From NCBI RefSeq assembly GCF_001612725.1, contig NZ_BDAZ01000068.1:22525-86524 (forward strand): a stretch of 64,000 nt of DNA, read 5' to 3'. The notes beneath the pieces are model-generated. The model was not told the origin of the DNA and searched no databases. It saw nothing but the letters and a program-made list of their open reading frames with translations. The position numbers were made by a program, and so were the translations under genes. Shown here in pieces: positions 16,106-22,579 of the stretch (the stretch's first letter is position 1; the number at the start of each line of letters is the position of its first letter). The DNA comes from Nocardia anaemiae NBRC 100462. Lineage in GTDB: Bacteria; Actinomycetota; Actinomycetes; Mycobacteriales; Mycobacteriaceae.

Positions 16106-16372
16106 ATGGCACATAAGAAGGGTGCATCCAGCTCGCGCAACGGCCGCGACTCGAATGCCCAGCGACTCGGCGTCAAGCGTTTCGGTGGCCAGACCGTTTC
16201 GGCGGGCGAGATCCTGGTTCGCCAGCGTGGCACGCACTTCCACCCCGGTGTGCTCGTCGGCCGTGGTGGCGACGACACCCTGTTCGCCCTCGCGGCGGGC
16301 AAGGTCGAGTTCGGCACCAAGCGTGGCCGCAAGACCGTCAACATCGTCGTCCAGGAGCCGGTCGAGGCCTGA
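16106..16372 (+). CDS. rpmA: 50S ribosomal protein L27
   Basis: An 88-residue large-subunit protein whose N-terminal tail reaches the peptidyl-transferase centre. It begins MAHKKGASSSRNGRDSNAQRLGVKRFGG and continues GEILVRQRGTHFHPG, both diagnostic. There is no extra N-terminal cleavage peptide of the Firmicute type; the protein starts directly with AHKKG. CAGGAG lies 11 nt upstream of the ATG. It is co-transcribed with rplU and followed by a terminator. Confidence 0.97.
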   Translation: MAHKKGASSSRNGRDSNAQRLGVKRFGGQTVSAGEILVRQRGTHFHPGVLVGRGGDDTLFALAAGKVEFGTKRGRKTVNIVVQEPVEA

Positions 16373-16401
16373 GCGCCTTAAGCCACTCCGGATACAGCTG
16401 A

Positions 16402-16433
16402 GCGGGTCAGGGTGCATTCCCTGGCCCGCTTTT
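16402..16433 (+). terminator. Intrinsic terminator after rpmA
   Basis: Arms GCGGGTCAGGG (16402-16412) and CCCTGGCCCGC (16419-16429), one G-U pair, 6-base loop, then TTTT. It ends the rplU-rpmA transcript 29 nt past the stop, before obg. Confidence 0.85.
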
Positions 16434-16491
16434 CGCGTTCTCGAAAGATCGCGTTCCCCCATCTCTGACCACCGAGGAGGATGATTCGGAC

Positions 16492-17946
16492 ATGTCCAAA
16501 TTCATCGACCGTGTCGTATTGCACGTGCGTGCGGGCAAGGGTGGTCACGGCTGCGCCTCCGTGCGCCGCGAGAAGTTCATGCCGCTCGGCGGACCTGACG
16601 GCGGCAATGGCGGGCGCGGCGGGGATGTGATCCTCGAGGTCGATCCGAACGTGCATACGCTGCTGGACTTCCATTTCCACCCGCACGCCAAGGCGAGCAA
16701 CGGCAAGCCGGGCGAGGGCAGCAACCGCGACGGCAAGCAGGGCACCGATCTGGTGCTGAAGGTGCCCGACGGCACCGTGGTGCTGGACGACGATGGCAAG
16801 GTGGTCGTCGATCTGGTCGGTTCGGGCAATAAATTCATCGTGGCCCGTGGCGGACGGGGCGGGCTCGGTAATGCCGCGCTGGCCTCCAAGGCGCGCAAGG
16901 CGCCCGGTTTCGCGCTGCTCGGTGAGGACGGTGAGGAGGGCGATCTCGTCCTCGAGCTGAAGTCCGTTGCCGATGTGGGCCTCGTCGGGTACCCGTCGGC
17001 GGGTAAGTCCTCGCTGGTGTCGGTGCTTTCGGCGGCGAAGCCGAAGATCGCGGACTATCCGTTCACCACACTGGTGCCCAATCTCGGTGTGGTCTCCAGC
17101 GGGGACACCACCTTCACCATCGCCGATGTGCCCGGTCTGATTCCCGGTGCGAGCGAGGGGCGTGGGCTCGGGCTGGATTTCCTGCGGCATCTGGAGCGCT
17201 GCGCGGTGCTGGCGCATGTCGTGGACTGCGCGACGCTGGAGCCGGGACGCGATCCGGTCTCCGATGTCGATGCGCTCGAGGCCGAACTCGCCGCCTATAA
17301 ACCGGCTCTGGATGCCGATACCGGACTCGGCGATCTGGCCGATCGGCCGCGCGTGGTGATCCTGAACAAGGTCGATGTGCCCGATGCCGCCGAGTTGGCG
17401 GAGATGGTCACGCCCGAATTCACCGCACGTGGCTGGCCGGTCTTCGAGATCTCGGCAGTGAGCCGAGCGGGCCTGCGCCCCTTGACCTTTGCGCTCGCCG
17501 AGATGGTCGAGCAGTACCGGATCGCGCATCCGAAGGCCGCGCCGAAGCGTCCGGTGATCCGCCCGATCGCGGTGAACGAGACCGGCTTCAGCGTGATCGC
17601 CGATCCCGAGCAGCCGGGCGGCTTCATCGTGCGCGGGCCGCAGCCGGAGCGCTGGGTGCACCAGACCCAGTTCGACAACGACGAAGCCGTCGGCTACCTC
17701 GCCGACCGCCTGGCCCGCCTCGGCGTCGAAGAGGAACTGGTGAAGCAGGGCGCCGAGCCCGGCGCGCCGGTCACCATCGGCGATGTCACCTTCGATTGGG
17801 AGCCGCAGATCTCCGCGGGCATCGATATGGTGCCCACCGGTCGCGGCACCGATATCCGCCTGGAGCAGAACGACCGGATCAGCGCCGCCGAACGCAAACA
17901 CGCCTCCCGAGTGCGCCGTGGTCTGGTCAAGGACGACGAGGAATAA
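16492..17946 (+). CDS. obg: Obg family GTPase, ribosome assembly and stress
   Basis: A 484-residue GTPase involved in 50S maturation and stringent-response signalling. The Gly-rich Obg fold spans residues 1-160 (GGHGCASVRREKFMPLGGPDGGNGGRGGDV). The G domain follows, with P-loop GYPSAGKSSLV near 165, switch II DVPGLIPGASEGRGLG and the base-specificity motif NKVD. A C-terminal OCT domain from about 350 is followed by an acidic tail. GAGGAGGATG precedes the ATG by about 11 nt. It is the counterpart of Rv2440c, and proB follows as usual. Confidence 0.96.
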   Translation: MSKFIDRVVLHVRAGKGGHGCASVRREKFMPLGGPDGGNGGRGGDVILEVDPNVHTLLDFHFHPHAKASNGKPGEGSNRDGKQGTDLVLKVPDGTVVLDDDGKVVVDLVGSGNKFIVARGGRGGLGNAALASKARKAPGFALLGEDGEEGDLVLELKSVADVGLVGYPSAGKSSLVSVLSAAKPKIADYPFTTLVPNLGVVSSGDTTFTIADVPGLIPGASEGRGLGLDFLRHLERCAVLAHVVDCATLEPGRDPVSDVDALEAELAAYKPALDADTGLGDLADRPRVVILNKVDVPDAAELAEMVTPEFTARGWPVFEISAVSRAGLRPLTFALAEMVEQYRIAHPKAAPKRPVIRPIAVNETGFSVIADPEQPGGFIVRGPQPERWVHQTQFDNDEAVGYLADRLARLGVEEELVKQGAEPGAPVTIGDVTFDWEPQISAGIDMVPTGRGTDIRLEQNDRISAAERKHASRVRRGLVKDDEE

Positions 17947-18072
17947 CGTGGACGCCGCGGGCTTGTGGTGTGCGCCGGGGGCTGGCACGGCGTGTCGGCG
18001 AGCGCGGCGGTTCGGTTCGCCTGAGCCGATCGAATCGGTGGGTTGTGTTGCGGTACAGGGAGTTCGGTTGCG

Positions 18073-19218
18073 ATGCAGGTGAGTTCGGGGATGGCCGAGG
18101 TGATGTCGCAGTCCGGGCTTAGTGAGGCCAGGACGGCGATCGCTTCGGCGCGCAGTGTGGTGGTGAAGATCGGGTCTTCGGCGCTGACCAGCCTTAAGGG
18201 TGGGCTGGATACGACGCGATTGGATCGGCTCGCCGATGCGGTGGAGGCCCGGATGCGGGCCGGGTCCGATGTGGTCGTTGTGTCATCGGGTGCGATCGGC
18301 GCCGGTATCGCGCCGCTCGGATTGACAAGTCGCCCAAGGGATCTGGCAACCAAGCAGGCTGCCGCCAGTGTCGGTCAGTTGGCGTTGGCGCATGCCTGGG
18401 GCACCTCGTTCGCACGGTTCGGGCGCACGGTCGGGCAGGTGCTGTTGAGCGCCGACGACTTCTCGCGTCGCGAACATCATCGCAATGCCCAGCGCACCCT
18501 GGACCGGTTGCGCTCGCTCGGTGCGGTTGCCGTGGTGAACGAAAACGATACCGTCGCAACCGAAGAGATTCGCTTCGGCGATAACGACCGCCTCGCCGCA
18601 CTGGTCGCGCATCTGGTCGGCGCCGACGCGCTGGTGCTGCTCTCCGATGTCGAGGGCCTCTACGACGGCGACCCGCGCAAGGGCGCCGCCAACTTCATCC
18701 CCGAGGTCCGCAGCAGCGCCGATCTCGACGGCGTCATCGCGGGCAGCGGCGGCGCACTCGGCACCGGCGGCATGGCCTCCAAACTGTCCGCGGCTCGGTT
18801 GGCCGCGGATGCGGGCGTGCCCGTCCTGCTGGCCGCCGCCACCGAAGCCGATGTCGCGCTCAGCGCGGGCACCGTCGGCACCGCCTTCGCCGCCCGCCCG
18901 GTCCGGCTCTCTGCCCGCAAGTTCTGGGTCCGCCACGCCGCCGACAGTCGCGGCGCCATCCTCATCGATGAAGGCGCCGTCCAAGCCGTGGCCCAGCGCC
19001 GCCGCTCCCTGCTCGCCGCGGGCATCACCGGCGTCCGCGGCCGCTTCCACGGCGGCGACGTAGTCGACCTCATCGCCCCCGACAACCGCATAGTCGCCCG
19101 CGGTGTAGTGGAATACGACAGCACCGAACTCTCCGGCATGCTCGGGCGCTCGACCACCGAACTCCCGGACACCATGCAACGCCCGGTGATCCACGCCGAC
19201 GACCTGGTCAAGGTTTAG
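18073..19218 (+). CDS. proB: Glutamate 5-kinase
   Basis: First committed step of proline synthesis: ATP plus glutamate to glutamyl-5-phosphate. About 381 residues. The amino-acid-kinase domain opens SVVVKIGSSALTS, has VSSGAIGAG, and the nucleotide-binding VNENDTVATEEIRFGDNDRLAA and LLSDVEGLYDGDPR. A PUA domain occupies the last about 90 residues. I prefer ATG 18073, with GGGAG about 10 nt upstream; ATG 18091 is an alternative and the frame is open to 18043. proA is not in the window. Wild-type enzymes are feedback-inhibited by proline; nothing here argues otherwise. Confidence 0.94.
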   Translation: MQVSSGMAEVMSQSGLSEARTAIASARSVVVKIGSSALTSLKGGLDTTRLDRLADAVEARMRAGSDVVVVSSGAIGAGIAPLGLTSRPRDLATKQAAASVGQLALAHAWGTSFARFGRTVGQVLLSADDFSRREHHRNAQRTLDRLRSLGAVAVVNENDTVATEEIRFGDNDRLAALVAHLVGADALVLLSDVEGLYDGDPRKGAANFIPEVRSSADLDGVIAGSGGALGTGGMASKLSAARLAADAGVPVLLAAATEADVALSAGTVGTAFAARPVRLSARKFWVRHAADSRGAILIDEGAVQAVAQRRRSLLAAGITGVRGRFHGGDVVDLIAPDNRIVARGVVEYDSTELSGMLGRSTTELPDTMQRPVIHADDLVKV

Positions 19219-19296
19219 GGATTCCGAGGGCTCTCCGACGATTCGCCACTGGGCGGCAGCGATGGTGCGGGGGACGCCGTTGCAGTGGGGTGCCGC

Positions 19297-19537
19297 TTAC
19301 CTTCGATAACGCGTAGGAAGCAGCCGCCCGCAGTTGTCGATGACCATCAGGTCGGCACGCCGTGCTCGTCGCAGCCGATGATCTCGTCCGGGCTGCGCTG
19401 ATCGATCACCGGCAGGGCTGCGCATCGTCGCCGAATGGTCGCGAGTTCGGCGCGCAGCGGTACCCAACGGGCGCGAGCGGTTTCGCGCGAGCTTTTCGCG
19501 CAATGCCATGACGACTGCCTCGGTCAATGTCTCACCG
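19297..19537 (-). pseudogene. Remnant of a vapBC toxin-antitoxin pair
   Basis: Read on the minus strand, GETLTEAVVMALREKLARNR matches the mid-region of Rv0623-type VapB antitoxins. A frame change follows, and the next frame gives LRAELATIRRRCAALPVIDQ and then SPDEIIGCDEHGVPT with a stop (19347-19349), the usual VapB C-terminus. A TGATG overlap starts MVID, the classical VapC PIN-domain opening, but that frame stops after 16 residues. So the antitoxin lacks its N-terminus and carries a frameshift, and the toxin is truncated. The homology begins within three bases of the stop of the neighbouring ESX gene, which suggests a deletion or insertion junction there. Confidence 0.6.
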
Positions 19538-21079
19538 TCAAGGGGTTGGGATGACGCCGGGTTGGTTGGAGGTCGGCGGCGGTTGGGAGGGGCCGGTTTG
19601 GTCGGGGATGGGGCCGGTGATGCCGGGTTGGCCGCCGGGGTCGGGGAGAGCAGGGGATGGTTGCGACGGTACGGGGACCGGGGGCGCGGGTGGGGGTGCC
19701 TGTTGGGATGGGGGTGCTGGAGCCGGGGACTGGTGCTCCTGCGTTGAGGGCGGGGGTGCTTGTTGGGTTGATGGTTCTGGTGTCGGCGCGGGTTGTGGAG
19801 GCGGGGCGGGCTGCGGCTGTGGGGGCGGAGTGGGCTGTGGCGCCTGGGATTCCGGCGTCGGTGGCGCTGGGCTTGGTTGCGGCGCTGGAGATTCCGGAAT
19901 AGATGGTGCAGGGGCGGGCGCAGGCTGAGGGGATGGAGCCGGGGCGGGCTGTGGTGCCTGGGAATCCGGCGTACCCGGTGTTGGGGCGGGTTGCGGTAGC
20001 TGGGACTCCGGGGCTCCAGGGGCTGGCGTTATGGGTGCCGGTGTCGTCGGGTCCGGAGTTTGTTGTGGCGCTGGGGATTCCGGCGTGGCCGGGAGTGGTG
20101 CCGGTTCTGGGGTGTTGGGTGCGGGCGCGGGCTGGGGTGCCTGAGAGTCCGGGGTTCCGGGGGCTGGAGTGGTGGGTGCCGGTGTCGTCGGGTCCGGAGT
20201 TTGTTGTGGCGCTGGGGATTCCGGCGTGGGCGGAGCGGGTGCTGGCTCGGGCGTGCTGGGTGCCGGAGGTGGTTGTGGTGGCTGGGCGTTCGGAGTTCCC
20301 GGGGGCGGAGTGGTGGGTGTTGGTGTTGTCGGGTCCGGAGTTTGTTGTGGTGCTGAGGATTCCGGCGTAGAGGGAGCGGGCGTCGGTTCCGATGTGGTCG
20401 GTGCCGGAGTTGGTTGTGGTGCTTCGGACTCCGAGGTAGAAGGTGTGGGTGTCGGCCCTGGTACTTGGGATTCCGGTGTGGACGGCGAGGTTTGGGGGGC
20501 CTGCGCGCCGGACCGACTGGGTGCCGATGGTGGCGTGCCGGGTAAAGCGGGGGGTGTGGGGAGGGCGGGGACGGCGGTGCCTGCCATTTGGTAGGCGGGT
20601 TTGTAGATCATGTTCATGGCCAGGATGGCTTCTTGGCGCAGCGCCTCTTCCGCCATTTGCGCATTGATCACGTGGGCGGCTTCGAGCAGTCGGGCGATGG
20701 TGCCGATCGGGCCCGAATTGCCGGGTGGGACAACGGCGATCTTCACGGCTTCGGCGGCCGCGGCCACCGCGCCGAGGCGGGTGCCGACCTGTCCCATGAT
20801 CGCGGCGAGTTCATCGACGGAGTCTGCGTAGCTGCGGGCACTCGCGTATGCGGCTTCGGCGGCGGCGCCCTCCCAGGCCATCGAATTCATCACCCGATCC
20901 GAGCCAGCCCGGGTCAGCGGAAACGAACTGGCCAGCGTCCCTGCGACTTCCAGCCACGTGACCGATGCGTTGAGGATCTGCGCCGCGTCGATCTGCTGGG
21001 TCTTGGCGTAGATCTCCTCATGCTTCATCGACTCGAAATGCTCCATCGAGCTGATGTAATCGGGATCATTACCACTCAT
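19538..21079 (-). CDS. WxG/PPE-like ESX substrate with long Pro-rich repeat tail
   Basis: A 513-residue protein. Residues 1 to about 180 are helical, with a WEG turn (SMAWEGAAAEAAYASARSYADSVDEL) of the WXG/PPE type and no signal peptide. Residues about 185-513 are almost only Pro, Thr, Ala, Ser, Gln and Glu, in repeated blocks such as SPAPQQTPDPTTPAPTTPAPG. This is the architecture of type VII-secreted EspB/PPE-like proteins: a helical secreted head and an extended cell-wall-spanning tail. It is the last of three minus-strand genes behind an EspG chaperone gene, which supports export through an ESX system; the core ESX machinery is not in the window. GAGG lies 9 nt before ATG 21079. Confidence 0.75.
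   Translation of the reverse strand: MSGNDPDYISSMEHFESMKHEEIYAKTQQIDAAQILNASVTWLEVAGTLASSFPLTRAGSDRVMNSMAWEGAAAEAAYASARSYADSVDELAAIMGQVGTRLGAVAAAAEAVKIAVVPPGNSGPIGTIARLLEAAHVINAQMAEEALRQEAILAMNMIYKPAYQMAGTAVPALPTPPALPGTPPSAPSRSGAQAPQTSPSTPESQVPGPTPTPSTSESEAPQPTPAPTTSEPTPAPSTPESSAPQQTPDPTTPTPTTPPPGTPNAQPPQPPPAPSTPEPAPAPPTPESPAPQQTPDPTTPAPTTPAPGTPDSQAPQPAPAPNTPEPAPLPATPESPAPQQTPDPTTPAPITPAPGAPESQLPQPAPTPGTPDSQAPQPAPAPSPQPAPAPAPSIPESPAPQPSPAPPTPESQAPQPTPPPQPQPAPPPQPAPTPEPSTQQAPPPSTQEHQSPAPAPPSQQAPPPAPPVPVPSQPSPALPDPGGQPGITGPIPDQTGPSQPPPTSNQPGVIPTP
19541..20525 (-). repeat. Degenerate tandem repeats coding a Pro-rich tail
   Basis: The 3' two-thirds of the ESX substrate gene consists of imperfect repeats. 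The best are units of roughly 120-140 bp (SPAPQQTPDP through TPAPGTPDSQAPQPAPAP) seen twice, plus many shorter PAPxTPES blocks. Codon-level similarity between units indicates recent expansion by slippage or recombination. Length polymorphism between strains is likely. Confidence 0.75.
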
Positions 21080-21188
21080 CGCAGCGCCTCACTGACGCTC
21101 GCTCCCGCCATCCGCACGGCGCACTGTGACCTGATTTGCGCGAGCCCGTCGGGCATCCGACAGCTACCGTGCGCGGAATCACCGCCGC

Positions 21189-21563
21189 TCATCGTGGTAC
21201 CCGCGTTTCGATTGCCCGCAGTGCCGCGGCGTTCGCGGCGTCGGCCTCCTCGAATAGTCCGCCGCTGATCAGGAAGGCCTCCTTCATGCGGTAGGCGGCT
21301 TCGATGTAGTGGTCGAGCAGGGTGGCGGCGTCGCGGGCTTTGTGCGCGAATCCGGCTTGTAATTGCTGTGCGGAGACGAATCCGCCGAAGCCGTCCAGCT
21401 CGCCCGCCGATTCGAGGCGTTGGCGTAGATAGATGAGCCGGTCGGCTTGATTGTCATACATTTCGGCGCAACGTCGCGCCGCGTCCGGGTCGAACTTGAC
21501 GGTGCCCGCCTGCGCCTGCTGTTTGAAGCGGGCAATATCGGCTCGGCTGCTCTCGATCGTCAT
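21189..21563 (-). CDS. Small helical protein of the ESX locus
   Basis: A 124-residue, almost entirely helical protein with no signal peptide or membrane segment: MTIESSRADIARFKQQAQAG, then repeated Ala/Leu heptad-like stretches ending AANAAALRAIETRVPR. It sits between espG and the WxG/PPE-like gene, where mycobacterial loci encode a PE or WXG100-type partner, so it may form the helical heterodimer partner of the downstream protein. I see no clean WXG motif or YxxxD/E export signal, so the assignment is contextual. ATG 21563 is chosen because the frame further upstream overlaps espG out of frame. Confidence 0.65.
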   Translation of the reverse strand: MTIESSRADIARFKQQAQAGTVKFDPDAARRCAEMYDNQADRLIYLRQRLESAGELDGFGGFVSAQQLQAGFAHKARDAATLLDHYIEAAYRMKEAFLISGGLFEEADAANAAALRAIETRVPR

Positions 21564-21649
21564 GCACCACACCCCCGGGGATCGGTCGGTCCGCCTCAGA
21601 CTAACCGTTGGCCATGCCTCCGGATGAAATAGTTCCGGTCGGTTACGGC

Positions 21650-22363
21650 TTATCGGGCCTGCGCGGGAATACGTTTCTGCAGCTGGGCCGCGAGTTGTTC
21701 GGCCGAGGCGGGCACGATGTGCACGGTGTCGCCTGCCTTGATCAGATAGCGCCCGTCGCCCTTGACATCGATCCAGGTGTAGTGGATCGGCGGCTGCGGC
21801 GAGGGCTGGTCCAGCCGCCCCTCGATGCGGATGTGCCCCTCGGCGGTGTGCGGCTTGAGCAGCAGCCGCCGGATCGACGGCACCGCTCGCTGCGCGACGA
21901 CCACCGTCTCGTTGTCGCGGATCGCATCGGCGGATGCCGCTCGCGCCGGTTCGTGTCCGGCCGGGACCGCGGGCAGCAACGCCGCGATCCGAGCGCCGAG
22001 CTTGGTACTGAGTCCGATCGAAAGTCGCACGCGCCCACCGAAATCCGGTCCGGAGCCGGGTTCCTGGACGGCGAGCACGGCGCGGTCGTAGATCGCACAG
22101 GCCAGTAGCCGGATTTCGGTGCCGGGGCTGTGCCCGCCGCCGATCGCCACGATCCTGGTGTGCGGTGCGGCCATGATCCGCAGGCACGCCGATAGGTCCG
22201 GATCGCTGCGCGGCGGTAGTCGCTCGTCCAGCTGGGCGCGCAATTTGTCGGCTTCGGTCTCGGTTCGCGGCGTCTCGAGAATGCGCAGCGGATAGGGGTG
22301 ACGATCCACTTCGGTTTCGCGCCAGATATGGGCGAACTCGTCCGGGGTGAAGGTCCAACCCAC
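21650..22363 (-). CDS. espG: ESX secretion-associated protein, EspG family
   Basis: A 237-residue cytosolic chaperone of the EspG family, which in mycobacteria binds PPE proteins and delivers them to the ESX secretion machine. The start MGWTFTPDEFAHIWRETEVDRHPYPL matches the family opening (W-x-[FL]-[ST]-x-D-E-F-x-x-[IL]-W). The middle has the mixed beta sheet segments TRIVAIGG and LLACAIYDRAVLAVQEPG. GTG start with AAGGAG upstream. It is the first gene of a three-gene minus-strand unit followed by the small helical protein and the WxG/PPE-like substrate, an arrangement that fits a chaperone with its clients. Confidence 0.8.
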   Translation of the reverse strand: MGWTFTPDEFAHIWRETEVDRHPYPLRILETPRTETEADKLRAQLDERLPPRSDPDLSACLRIMAAPHTRIVAIGGGHSPGTEIRLLACAIYDRAVLAVQEPGSGPDFGGRVRLSIGLSTKLGARIAALLPAVPAGHEPARAASADAIRDNETVVVAQRAVPSIRRLLLKPHTAEGHIRIEGRLDQPSPQPPIHYTWIDVKGDGRYLIKAGDTVHIVPASAEQLAAQLQKRIPAQAR

Positions 22364-22579
22364 GCCGAATCACTCCTTACAACCCACGATCGTCATCGCG
22401 AGCTTACTGGTGCCTCGAGGCGTTCGAACCAAGTCTTTGCCAAGCAGTACCCAAGGTTTGCGGGCTAACGTCGACAGCGAATCTCGGATATATCCAGACA
22501 ACCCCCTCGGTTTGCGCTGCCTTGTGGTGCTGGAGCGCCTGCTCCGGTGCGGTGAACAGGGGGCGATGGGAGAGAAGCT

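Noticed and set aside
19541..20525. CRISPR array
   Set aside because: The repeats are imperfect, unevenly spaced, in frame and Pro-coding; no unique spacers or cas genes.
19508..20594. Gly-rich PE_PGRS-like frames on the + strand
   Set aside because: They are the complement of the Pro-rich repeats (Pro codons read as Gly). The minus frame has a helical head, ribosome site and ESX context.
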